This document shows positions 5,849 through 11,871 of a stretch of DNA of 11,877 nucleotides, one piece after another. Both the position numbers and the translations under genes were made by a program. Numbering within the stretch: position 1 is the stretch's first letter; each line of letters begins with the position of its first letter. Source of the stretch: DASPXY01 sp038227745 (GTDB lineage: Bacteria > Planctomycetota > Planctomycetia > Gemmatales > Gemmataceae). The notes beneath the pieces are model-generated. The model was given only the letters and a program-made list of their open reading frames with translations, did not search any database and was not told the DNA's origin. The stretch is from contig JBBRPS010000267.1 of assembly GCA_038227745.1 (NCBI GenBank), positions 1 through 11,877 of the forward strand. The letters run 5' to 3'.

Positions 5849-6671
5849 GCGGCAGCACCATGATGGTGCGGAAGAACAACTCGGCCCCCTCGGACTGGAA
5901 CAGGATCTTGCCGCGCGTGTGGCTGGAGTTGGTGCCGATGTTGACGATCTTGCCGTTGAGGACGTTGATAATCCTCTTGCCCTTGCAGATGCATTCCAGC
6001 TTGTTCCACTCGCCGACCGGGTTCTCGACGTCCTGCTTGCCGCGGAAGCCCTTGACGTCGTCCCACATCGGGTCGCGGCCCCACCAGTTGATACGGCCGC
6101 CGGTGAAGTTCTTCGGCGGGCCGCCCTCCTTGAAATACGGCTCTTTGCGCTTCTTGCCGCGAAAGACCGTGTCCTTCTCGATCACCTCGACGCTCATGCT
6201 CGGCGTGTTCTTGCCCTTGACGAGGATGAAGTCGCCGGTGCCGCCCTCGATCATCTGGCACTCGATCGACTCCATCCAGACGCCGCCGGCCGCCCCGTCC
6301 GCGCCGACGCAGTGCAGCAGGATGCCGCTGTCGCGTGCCCCCTTCGCGCGCGGCGGCCAGGTCTTCTCGCCCCATTTGAACTCGACGAGGAGGTGATAGT
6401 TCGCGTACTCCTTCTCGGTGATGAGGCCGCCGAAGACCTGGCCCGAGACGCGGATCACGCCCTTGTCGACGCTGAACACTTTCTCGGGATCATTGTTCTT
6501 GCCGTACGGCTTCTCGCCCTTGCCGGGGGAGCCGAGCCAGGTGTAGAAGCCCGTCAGATCCTTGCCGTTGAACTGGAAGATCGGCTTGACGACCTTCTCG
6601 CCCGCCTGCCCCGCGGGCCAGGTCAGGCAGGCCAACGCCAGGGCCGCCGCGCCGCCGAACCACGTCCTCAT
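5820..6671 (-). CDS. Secreted 3-keto-disaccharide hydrolase family protein (DUF1080)
   Basis: A 283-residue exported protein of the DUF1080 family (PF06439), a jelly-roll fold common in planctomycetes. Members cleave 3-keto-glycosides in degradation of sugars or plant compounds. The signal peptide spans about residues 1-24 (MRTWFGGAAALALACLTWPA). The domain shows its usual landmarks in order: FNGKDLTGFYTWL (35-46), FGGLITEKEYANYHLLVEFKW (80-100), RDSGILLHC (113-121), ESIECQMIEGGTGD (134-147), the aromatic GRINWWGRDPMWDD (192-205), GEWNKLECICKGKRI (220-234) and ILFQSEGAELFFRTI near the end. Length is normal for a single-domain member. The ATG at 6669-6671 has a purine-rich AGAGGGGG upstream. 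It is transcribed alone. The exact substrate is not predictable from sequence. Confidence 0.92.
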   Translation of the reverse strand: MRTWFGGAAALALACLTWPAGQAGEKVVKPIFQFNGKDLTGFYTWLGSPGKGEKPYGKNNDPEKVFSVDKGVIRVSGQVFGGLITEKEYANYHLLVEFKWGEKTWPPRAKGARDSGILLHCVGADGAAGGVWMESIECQMIEGGTGDFILVKGKNTPSMSVEVIEKDTVFRGKKRKEPYFKEGGPPKNFTGGRINWWGRDPMWDDVKGFRGKQDVENPVGEWNKLECICKGKRIINVLNGKIVNIGTNSSHTRGKILFQSEGAELFFRTIMVLPLKEAAPKKE

Positions 6672-6727
6672 GATGGTGAACCCCCTCTGGAAACGGTAGT
6701 GTTGCTCAGGGTGTCAGGCCCCGCCGA

Positions 6728-6859
6728 GTTCGTGGGCGACTCGCTCCGCGAGTCGCTTTCGTAGGCGACTCGCTCCGCGAGTCGCTTTCGTGGGCGGCTC
6801 GCTCCGCGAGTCGCTCCTGGGCCGGGCGCCGCGACTCGCGGAGCGAGTCGCCCACGAAC
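6728..6859. repeat. Tandem 29-bp repeats plus an inverted copy (palindromic repeat cluster)
   Basis: A 29-bp unit recurs with exact period at 6731, 6760 and 6789, each holding the 19-bp core CGACTCGCTCCGCGAGTCG or a one-base variant, itself a hairpin (8-bp stem, 3-nt loop). A perfect reverse complement of the 29 bp at 6728-6756 lies at 6831-6859, so the cluster forms nested stems. It sits 5 bp after the stop of the DUF2007 gene (minus) and upstream of the DUF1080 gene. The same unit recurs in inverted form at 11776-11804. This is a dispersed repeat, possibly serving in termination. Confidence 0.9.
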
Positions 6860-6864
6860 AGGCC

Positions 6865-7224
6865 TCAATCCTCGTCGTCGTAGGACCAGCCGCAGGAGGG
6901 ACATTTCGACTCGTCCTCGGGCAGTTCCTCCCCGCAGGCGAGGCAGAAGCCCGTCTCGTCCTCGTCGTCGTCCTCGTCGGTGTCGGGATGGTCTTCGAGG
7001 CGCAGCCGCTGCTCGTTGGCGAGGATGCCGGCGGCCTCCTCCGCGCGGTCGCGCGGCACCTGCAGCTTGACGTTGCCGATCGCGTTGCCGAGGAGCCAGT
7101 CCATGGCGACGGTCTCGGCGTCGGCGATGAAGGCCCGGACGCCGACCTCCGCGAGGTGCAGGCGGGCCAGTTCCGCCTCGTGGGCGAAGCGGAATGTCGC
7201 GACGGTGATCAGTTCGTCGGCCAT
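6865..7224 (-). CDS. DUF2007 domain protein with C-terminal zinc ribbon
   Basis: A 119-residue cytoplasmic protein. Residues about 5-70 form a DUF2007 (putative signal-transducing) domain with TVATFRFAHEAELARLHLAE, GVRAFIADAETVAMDWLLGN and NVKLQVPRDRAEEAAGIL. A strongly acidic linker follows (about 77-90, DHPDTDEDDDEDE), then a zinc ribbon CLAC (94-97) and CPSC (108-111) and an acidic tail. DUF2007 resembles an ACT-like or GlnB-like fold and is thought to sense or bind something; the four cysteines should hold one zinc. The ATG at 7222-7224 was preferred over a much longer upstream frame because AAGGGAGC precedes it and the domain starts there. It is transcribed divergently from the pilin leader. 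Confidence 0.88.
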   Translation of the reverse strand: MADELITVATFRFAHEAELARLHLAEVGVRAFIADAETVAMDWLLGNAIGNVKLQVPRDRAEEAAGILANEQRLRLEDHPDTDEDDDEDETGFCLACGEELPEDESKCPSCGWSYDDED

Positions 7225-7276
7225 GGGCTGCTCCCTTTTCTGTGCGTCGGTGCGGCGGCCGTGGGGCCTCACCACC

Positions 7277-7305
7277 ACGCTACGAGGGAGGGGCGCCGCG
7301 GTCAA
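7277..7305 (-). promoter_or_regulatory. Promoter of the DUF2007 gene
   Basis: On the minus strand TTGACC (7300-7305) and TAGCGT (7277-7282) are separated by exactly 17 bp. Transcription would begin near 7270, leaving about 46 nt of leader before the start codon at 7224. Confidence 0.5.
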
Positions 7306-7494
7306 CGGTCTCGACTTCCCAAGGAACGGACACAAGTCCGAAGCGCGAGGGCTTGTGTCAAGCTTCCCCGCGTCGGGTATACCAGGCGGGCTCAGAAAAC
7401 GGGGTCGTGAGGCCCCGGGAGTCCCAGAAGGAGTTCCAGAACTTCGGTCCGGTCCCTGTTGATGCGTGCGTGTCGAAAAAAGTTGTCCCGGCGT

Positions 7495-7523
7495 TTGACA
7501 TCCTTCGCTTGCCGACCTACGGT
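7495..7523 (+). promoter_or_regulatory. Promoter of the riboswitch-pilin transcript
   Basis: A perfect TTGACA (7495-7500) and TACGGT (7518-7523) are spaced 17 bp apart. The start would be near 7530, so the aptamer lies about 120 nt into the transcript and the pilin leader is about 425 nt long. Confidence 0.55.
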
Positions 7524-7649
7524 TAGGGTGCCAGATCATGCGGATGAGAAGATCGCCCTGGCCTTCTCTTCACGTCTTTCGGCCACCTGGCTTCGCCCAG
7601 GGATGTCAGGAGGGAGACAGGACAAGTTCACGCCCGCTTGGGGCGTCCG

Positions 7650-7740
7650 GGTCCACGATAAAGGCAAACCATCCGTGAGGGTGGGACGCAAAGCCATGGG
7701 TCCTCTGCGGAGGATCGCCAGGCTGCCGAATAAGAGTGGT
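7650..7740 (+). promoter_or_regulatory. Cyclic di-GMP-I (GEMM-I) riboswitch aptamer
   Basis: The conserved blocks appear in order: AAGGCAAACC (7661-7670), a stem CCATCC/GGGTGG closed by a GTGA (GNRA) tetraloop, GGGACGCAAAGCC (7683-7695), a second hairpin GGTCCTC/GAGGATC (7699-7716), and GGCTGCCGA (7721-7729). CCAC (7653-7656) with GTGG (7736-7739) can close the base helix. This matches the c-di-GMP-I class (known from Vibrio Vc2) almost base for base around the first stem. The base aligned with the ligand-contacting G20 is G (7663), which favours c-di-GMP over cGAMP. It precedes the Flp pilin gene on the same strand. Confidence 0.88.
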
Positions 7741-7746
7741 CCACCC

Positions 7747-7778
7747 GGGAGGGGGCCTCGGCTCCCTTCTCTTGTCTT
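7747..7778 (+). terminator. Candidate terminator of the riboswitch expression platform
   Basis: Seven bases after the aptamer, GGGAGGGGGC (7747-7756) can pair with GCTCCCTTCT (7761-7770) around a CTCG loop, including G-U pairs, followed by CTTGTCTTG. CCACCC (7741-7746) just before it can alternatively pair with GGGTGG of the aptamer's first stem, offering a switch. Whether ligand turns transcription on or off cannot be told from this. Confidence 0.5.
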
Positions 7779-7954
7779 GAGATTTCTCCGGCCTCCGGTT
7801 TGTTGAACTCGGACGGCGTGGTCCCGGTCCGGCGCGTAGCGCCGCGGCCTGGGACGGTGTGGTCCCGTGCGTGGCGGGCAGCGCTGTTCAGTTCCGGTGG
7901 CCCGCCGTAAGGCGGGCGACCAATCTTTTCTCTGGACCAGAGAGGATATGTCGG

Positions 7955-8146
7955 ATGATCTCTCGGATCTCTCGCAGCGTCGTGGACTTCCTGCAGCGTG
8001 AAGATGGCCCGACGGCCGTCGAGTACGCCGTCATGCTGGCCCTGATCATCGTGGTGTGCATCGCCGCCATCACCGCCCTGGGCAGCAACGCCAACCAGAC
8101 GTTCTCCAGCGTCAGCAGCACCATCAGCGGCACCACCTCCTCGTGA
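7955..8146 (+). CDS. Flp/Fap family type IVb pilin
   Basis: A 63-residue prepilin for the thin Flp (tight adherence) pilus. The short basic leader MISRISRSVVDFLQREDG ends at Gly18, where prepilin peptidase should cut; the mature protein begins PTAVEYAVMLAL with Glu at +5 and Tyr at +6, the Flp signature. One hydrophobic helix (about 24-42, AVMLALIIVVCIAAITAL) drives assembly; a Ser/Thr-rich tail follows. The ATG at 7955 was chosen over an in-frame ATG-less extension to 7859 because AGAGGA lies eight bases upstream and the leader length is then typical. It is a single-gene unit, controlled by a c-di-GMP riboswitch and closed by a strong terminator. No tad/cpa assembly genes are in the window. 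Confidence 0.95.
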   Translation: MISRISRSVVDFLQREDGPTAVEYAVMLALIIVVCIAAITALGSNANQTFSSVSSTISGTTSS

Positions 8147-8205
8147 CCCGGGGTAAAGTGCTTCCTGTCTCTTGACGAGCGGGCCGCTCGTGCGGCCCGG
8201 TGCAA

Positions 8206-8255
8206 CAGAAGGGCCTCTGCCGTTCCTGAGGATGGCAGAGGCCCTTCTGGTTTTC
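8206..8255 (+). terminator. Intrinsic terminator of the pilin transcript
   Basis: CAGAAGGGCCTCTGCC (8206-8221) pairs perfectly over 16 bp with 8234-8249 across a 12-nt loop, followed by GTTTTC. A smaller GC hairpin (ACGAGC/GCTCGT, about 8175-8190) lies just before it. Confidence 0.9.
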
Positions 8256-8314
8256 AGCCCCGGGAAGCCTCCCTCCCACGCTTGGGGGGCGGGGCGTCAA
8301 GCAGGGTGGCGCGA

Positions 8315-8376
8315 GCGCGAAACGGCAAGCCAGGCGCGCTCCGCCGGCACAGCGCGCCTGGCTTGCCGTTTCGCGC
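8315..8376. repeat. Perfect 26-bp inverted repeat between convergent genes
   Basis: The 26 bases at 8315-8340 (starting GCGCGAAACGGC) are perfectly complementary to 8351-8376 across a 10-nt spacer. It lies between the pilin terminator and the 3' end of the heme protein gene, 49 bp past that gene's stop. Neither side has a T-run. It may end or protect the heme-protein mRNA, or be a dispersed repeat. Confidence 0.85.
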
Positions 8377-8425
8377 CCCCTTCAAAACCCTTCCGCCATT
8401 CGCGCTCTTCCCCTCGGCGGAACGG

Positions 8426-9544
8426 TTACTCGCCCTTCTCGCCGCCGAGGGCCGGCACGCGCAGCAGCTCGTAGGAGAACGCCCCGAGCATGGTGCCGCG
8501 CTCGACCTGGTGGCAGTCGAGGCACTGCCGCGCCGCCCGCACCGCGCCGAGGAGGTAGATGCGGTTGACCGAGGCGTCGGCGACCATGTCCTCGCCGCCG
8601 CGCAGCGCCTTCAGCGAAGTCTCCTCGAAGCCGTCCAGCGGCCGCGTCTCGGCCTTGCGCAGCTCGTCCATGCGCGGCAGGTGCCGCGAGACGTAAGCCA
8701 CCGGCTCCTTGTGCTTGAGCAGGCTGACCAGTTCCAGCCGGTGGACCAGCCACTTCTCCTTCGGGGCCGCGTCCTTCTTCACTGCCGGCCCTCCTGGCCC
8801 GTTCCCCAGGTGCCCGAAGCGGATGGTGTTGAGGCCGCCCTTCGCCGCCGACACGTCCGGCATGTGGCGGAACTGGTGCGGCTTGAACCCCCTCTTCAGC
8901 ACGGCCTTGCGGTCCTTCGCGTCACGCGCCACGAAGCCGAAGCCCGTGAGGTTCACGAAGCTCCGCTGCCCGTCCAGGTGGAACCCGCTCAGGGACTCCA
9001 GCGACGGCAGACGCAGCGGGTTGCCTTTCGCCATGTCGTGGGCTGGCAGCTTGACGGGATCGCCGGCGTCCGACTCGGAGAAGTCGTCCACGGCGGCCAG
9101 TTTGATCGGCGGCGCCTCCGGGACTTCCAGGTAATTCGGCACGAAGATGATCATGCGCTCCATGCCGAAGCCCTCGGCGTTGGTGAACTCCTTGATGCTC
9201 TTGTCGTGCAGGTTGCGGATGGCCAGCGCCCGACCGACGGCGCGGTACTCATGGTTCAGCGATTTCTCCAGCCACTGCAGGTGCTGGCCGGCCGCCTGGG
9301 ACAACTCCGGCTTGGCCTTGCCGTGCTTCGCCTCGTAGGCCAGGCGCGGCCGGATCATCTCCACGGTCTCGGGCAGGCCGGGGGCCTTGCCGGCCGAGAC
9401 CTGGTCCGCCGCGCCCGCCGCGGCGCCCTGCCACAGGCCACGGCCCAGGAGCCACGCCGCGGCGGCGACCGCGGCCACGCCCAGCATCACGCCGGCCCGG
9501 ACGGCCAGGCCCTTCCCGGAACTCCGAGGGGTTTGTCCGCTCAC
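8426..9544 (-). CDS. Membrane-anchored protein with one c-type heme motif (CxxCH)
   Basis: A 372-residue protein, likely held by one N-terminal membrane helix (about 14-34, VRAGVMLGVAAVAAAAWLLG) with the rest in the periplasm. Near the C-terminus CLDCH (341-345) is a covalent heme c site, so it is probably exported unfolded and acquires heme outside. The middle has no domain I can name; it includes PNYLEVPEAPP, SLSGFHLDGQRSFVNLTGFG and many His and Met residues (several could be the distal heme ligand). The GTG at 9542-9544 was chosen because AAAGGAG lies just upstream and the frame further up has no good site. It may carry electrons or sense redox. It is transcribed alone. Confidence 0.8.
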   Translation of the reverse strand: MSGQTPRSSGKGLAVRAGVMLGVAAVAAAAWLLGRGLWQGAAAGAADQVSAGKAPGLPETVEMIRPRLAYEAKHGKAKPELSQAAGQHLQWLEKSLNHEYRAVGRALAIRNLHDKSIKEFTNAEGFGMERMIIFVPNYLEVPEAPPIKLAAVDDFSESDAGDPVKLPAHDMAKGNPLRLPSLESLSGFHLDGQRSFVNLTGFGFVARDAKDRKAVLKRGFKPHQFRHMPDVSAAKGGLNTIRFGHLGNGPGGPAVKKDAAPKEKWLVHRLELVSLLKHKEPVAYVSRHLPRMDELRKAETRPLDGFEETSLKALRGGEDMVADASVNRIYLLGAVRAARQCLDCHQVERGTMLGAFSYELLRVPALGGEKGE

Positions 9545-9668
9545 GTTCGTCTCCTTTCGCCCGCTGTACGGGGCAACGAAGAAGTCCGACACGCGGACAT
9601 TGTAACCCACCCCGTCGCCGCGGGGTGTAACGCTTCGGTAACAACCGCACGCGGCCACGGAGGCGTGC

Positions 9669-9869
9669 TCACGGCTCTTTCCGGCTCGGCATGCAGACGA
9701 CGAGGAGGACGGCAGCGGCGGCGAGGGCCGCGACGGCGAACTCGGCGATGGGGGCGCCGGCCTCGGGGACGGTGGGGACGGGCTGGCCCTGGGCTTGAGC
9801 GTGGGCGTGGGAAAGGCAGGTGGCGCTCGCGACCAGGGCGGCGAGCCAGCGGAACAGGGTGCGGATCAC
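9669..9869 (-). CDS. Small exported protein with a C-terminal membrane helix
   Basis: A 66-residue protein starting at GTG 9867-9869, with GAGAGGA about seven bases upstream. Residues 1-24 form a signal peptide with likely cleavage AHA|QA; a Pro-rich spacer (PVPTVPEAGAP) and one membrane helix (about 41-59, IAEFAVAALAAAAVLLVV) follow, then a short basic end CMPSRKEP. The architecture (signal, short spacer, helix, positive tail) resembles a tiny type I membrane protein. It lies 28 bp after the end of the upstream multi-spanning membrane protein, so the two are probably co-transcribed. I do not recognise the family. Confidence 0.65.
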   Translation of the reverse strand: MIRTLFRWLAALVASATCLSHAHAQAQGQPVPTVPEAGAPIAEFAVAALAAAAVLLVVCMPSRKEP

Positions 9870-9897
9870 GGGTTGTCCTCTCGCGCTCGGGGCGTCG

Positions 9898-10605
9898 TCA
9901 GCCGGCCTTGCGGAACGGCGGCCAGCTCAACAGCTTCCGCCGGGGTGCCGGCGCGTCGCCTTTTTTGGCCTCGGCCGGCTTGCCCTCGGCGGCCTTGTGC
10001 TTGTCCGGGGCGCCCGGCTTCCTGGCGCCCGCTGCCTGGCGGCGGTTCAGGAGGAGTTGCGCCAGCAACCCCAGGACCGCCGCACCGCCGCACAGCCAGT
10101 TTAGCAACTTGACGTGCTTCTCGGCGAAGCCGACTGCGTCCAGTTTCGCCAGGCGCTCGGCAAGGCACAGGCCGGAATAGACCACCAGCAGGGTGCCGCT
10201 CACGCTGGTCACCGCCATCACCCAGAGGCGGAACAGCAGCACGCCGAGCAGGCCGCCCGTCGTGAAGCTGACGAGCGGCTGGTCCCAGGAGGGCACGAGC
10301 GACTGGACCGTCACCAGGGCGGTGCAGCCGGCGATGGCGAAGGCGAAGACGCGGGCCAGCGACAGCGCCAGCACACCGGCGCTGAGGGCCAGAAGGGTGC
10401 CGGCGACGGCGGGCGTGGCACGCAGCAGGGGGGCCTCGCAGAGTCCGTAGGCGCCGCCGAGGCAGGTGATCGCCAGCACGACCCAGAAGCGGTAACGCCG
10501 CCAGCCGAGCAGCCACAGCGCCAGCCCCAGCACCAGCCCGGTCAGGCACAGGCCGACCGACAGCCCGCGGACGTCGGCCAAGATCTCCGGGGAGATGATT
10601 TCCAT
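9898..10605 (-). CDS. Multi-spanning membrane protein, DUF4203/TMEM198-like
   Basis: A 235-residue integral membrane protein with about seven hydrophobic helices between residues 12 and 186 (for example GLVLGLALWLLGW, FWVVLAITCLGGAYGL, LLALSAGVLALSLARVFAF, GLLGVLLFRLWVMAVTSVSG). The repeated pattern LxLxLLGWRRYRFWVVL-GG resembles the DUF4203 (TM7S3/TMEM198-like) family of unknown role; this is an impression, not a search result. The last 50 residues are Ala/Lys/Pro-rich and probably disordered on the cytoplasmic side, ending RRKLLSWPPFRKAG. The ATG at 10603-10605 was preferred because GGAAGGGG lies upstream and it sits just after a strong promoter. It is the first gene of an operon with the 66-residue protein. 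Confidence 0.75.
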   Translation of the reverse strand: MEIISPEILADVRGLSVGLCLTGLVLGLALWLLGWRRYRFWVVLAITCLGGAYGLCEAPLLRATPAVAGTLLALSAGVLALSLARVFAFAIAGCTALVTVQSLVPSWDQPLVSFTTGGLLGVLLFRLWVMAVTSVSGTLLVVYSGLCLAERLAKLDAVGFAEKHVKLLNWLCGGAAVLGLLAQLLLNRRQAAGARKPGAPDKHKAAEGKPAEAKKGDAPAPRRKLLSWPPFRKAG

Positions 10606-10959
10606 GCGCCAGCCCCTTCCGTCAACCGCCCCAGTGACGGGGCCGCCCTGGGCCCCGTGGCGGCGGAACAATAGCCGTGTGACAGGGGGGTGTCAAGTTG
10701 GCCCCACGGCGGGAAAGCGGCGCAGACGGGGCGGCACGGGTTGTCTGGGCCAGCCCGTGACGGACGGGAAACGTGCATTTTGCCTGAGGCGCCGTGCAGT
10801 TTGCCGGTCGCAGCGGACCTCGGGAATGTTCCGGGAGGGGGGAATGGGTCGTAAAGATTATCTCGGACATTTCCGATAAGAAGTCCTAGCCAACCGCCCC
10901 TCGTGACCGTCCGCGCGCCCGACGCGGTTACCATGTGGCCATCAAGGAGTTCGCGAGCG
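10606..10959. other. Divergent intergenic region
   Basis: This 354-bp gap carries the minus-strand promoter at 10668-10696. I see no clear plus-strand promoter for the gene at 10960; TACCAT at 10929-10934 is a possible -10 without a well-spaced -35. A GGAATGTTCC palindrome (about 10831-10840) and a small TTAT..CGGA/TCCG..ATAA hairpin (about 10858-10880) are present; neither has an assignable role. No gene is supported here. Confidence 0.4.
10668..10696 (-). promoter_or_regulatory. Strong promoter of the membrane-protein operon
   Basis: On the minus strand a perfect TTGACA (10691-10696) and TATTGT (10668-10673) are separated by exactly 17 bp. Transcription would begin near 10661, leaving a leader of about 56 nt before the start codon at 10605. 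Confidence 0.65.
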
Positions 10960-11751
10960 ATGAGACGATTCCACACAGGCCTGACGGCGGTTCTGCTGCC
11001 GGCGGCGGCCCTGATCGCGCAAGGCCAACCGCCCGGCACCCCGGCGCCCCCCGCGGCGGCCGTACAGTCGGCCGCCGTCCGCCAGGCAGCGCCCGCAGCG
11101 CAGCCGGCCAAGGCGGCGCTGGTCCTCTACGAGCGCCACGGCCACGTCACGCCGCACCGCCACGGCTTCCAGCACACGGGCGCCGGCAACATCGACGTGG
11201 CGCAACCGGCGCCGGACACGGTCGTCATCACGATGACCGGCATCGCCGTCGCCGGCCCGCACCCGTGGAAGGACTCGACGGCGTCCATGGACTTCGACCT
11301 GGACCAGTGCTTCGAGGTCACCGTGGACAAGCCCGAGGTCAAGACGACCAAGCTAACGCTGGAGGCCCGGGTGATCGGCCTGCTGCGGACCAACAAAAAA
11401 GGCCACGGCGCGGCGGAGGAGTCGGGCGGTTGCGCTACCGTGGCGGCCGGACCGGTGGAGGTCGTCACCGTGTGTGCGCCGGCCCACTCTGTGAGTTGTG
11501 GTGAGAACCTGTCGATCAACGACCACGAAGGCCCGGTGACGGCCCCCGTCGGCGTGGGCAAGTACACCCTGCACCAGACCTTCCACATCGCCGCGCATAG
11601 CCCCCACGGCCTGTGCGGCAAGGCGTCGTCGTCGGAGTTCGCTCCGGACCCGGCGCTGGACCCGCTGTGGATCAGCTACTGGGAGCCGTTCCACGGGGCC
11701 GCCAAGAAGGACTTCGGCTTCCAGGTGACCATCAAGGTGGCCGCCGATTAG
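10960..11751 (+). CDS. Secreted protein of unknown function, Pro/Ala-rich N-terminus
   Basis: A 263-residue exported protein. The signal peptide is MRRFHTGLTAVLLPAAALIA with likely cleavage before or after Gln21. An Ala/Pro/Gln-rich spacer (about 22-50) leads to a folded part with a His-rich stretch (HGHVTPHRHGFQH, 60-72), beta-like segments (TVVITMTGIAVAG, KLTLEARVIGLL, YTLHQTFHIAAHS, FGFQVTIKV) and five cysteines (117, 158, 172, 180, 219) that could pair in the periplasm. The His cluster may bind metal; this is only suggestive. The ATG at 10960 was chosen over an upstream frame opening at 10903 because AAGGAG (10944-10949) precedes it and the signal peptide then begins properly. Its TAG stop lies inside the following inverted repeat. 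I do not recognise the family. Confidence 0.75.
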   Translation: MRRFHTGLTAVLLPAAALIAQGQPPGTPAPPAAAVQSAAVRQAAPAAQPAKAALVLYERHGHVTPHRHGFQHTGAGNIDVAQPAPDTVVITMTGIAVAGPHPWKDSTASMDFDLDQCFEVTVDKPEVKTTKLTLEARVIGLLRTNKKGHGAAEESGGCATVAAGPVEVVTVCAPAHSVSCGENLSINDHEGPVTAPVGVGKYTLHQTFHIAAHSPHGLCGKASSSEFAPDPALDPLWISYWEPFHGAAKKDFGFQVTIKVAAD

Positions 11752-11871
11752 AGCGGTTTGCACCGGCGCGTAGCGGTTCGTGGCCGACTCGCTCCGCAAG
11801 TCGGGGGCCAGCACCCCGACTCGCGGAGCGAGTCGGCCACGAACCGCTACACCGACCTGCAAACTGCTATA
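11749..11871. repeat. Long inverted repeat, MITE-like, related to the 6.7-kb repeat
   Basis: A 36-bp arm at 11771-11806 pairs with 11814-11849 with one mismatch. Outside it, TAGAGCGGTTTGCA (11749-11762) and TGCAAACTGCTATA (11858-11871) form imperfect terminal inverted repeats with two mismatches. The core at 11776-11804 matches the 29-bp unit of 6728-6756 with three differences. There is no coding capacity. The first bases serve as the stop codon of the gene before it. It may be a small non-autonomous mobile element or a palindromic repeat used as terminator. Confidence 0.75.

Larger units (their letters stand above)
7225..7954. other. Long regulatory region between the DUF2007 and pilin genes
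   Basis: This 730-bp gap holds no convincing protein gene; small frames crossing it lack ribosome sites. It is filled instead by two divergent promoters, a c-di-GMP-I aptamer with a candidate terminator, and a folded GC-rich leader. The leader has a 17-bp direct repeat with two mismatches (7811-7827 and 7852-7868), a GGCGC/GCGCC hairpin at 7831-7843 nested inside a GTCCC/GGGAC pairing (7821-7825 with 7851-7855), a GCCCGCC/GGCGGGC hairpin at 7900-7917, and CTCTG/CAGAG at 7930-7942 touching the ribosome site. The stretch 7306-7490 shows nothing I can name. Confidence 0.7.

Noticed and set aside
4884..6764. Open frame of 626 codons on the plus strand
   Set aside because: It overlaps two supported genes in other frames and crosses from the exported-protein operon into the antisense of the DUF1080 gene; no coherent protein.
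6731..6817. Possible CRISPR array because of 29-bp direct repeats
   Set aside because: The copies are back to back with no spacers, each unit is itself palindromic, and an inverted copy follows; there are no cas genes.
7859..7954. Longer start for the pilin gene
   Set aside because: It would add 32 residues before the prepilin leader, far longer than is usual for Flp, and would pass through leader hairpins; a Shine-Dalgarno fits the ATG at 7955.
9599..9604. Possible -10 (TACAAT, minus strand) for the heme protein gene
   Set aside because: No acceptable -35 at 16-18 bp upstream; kept out of the feature list.
8282..10180. Open frame of 632 codons on the plus strand
   Set aside because: It is antisense to the heme protein and the membrane-protein operon and runs through a hairpin; Arg/His/Gln-rich noise.
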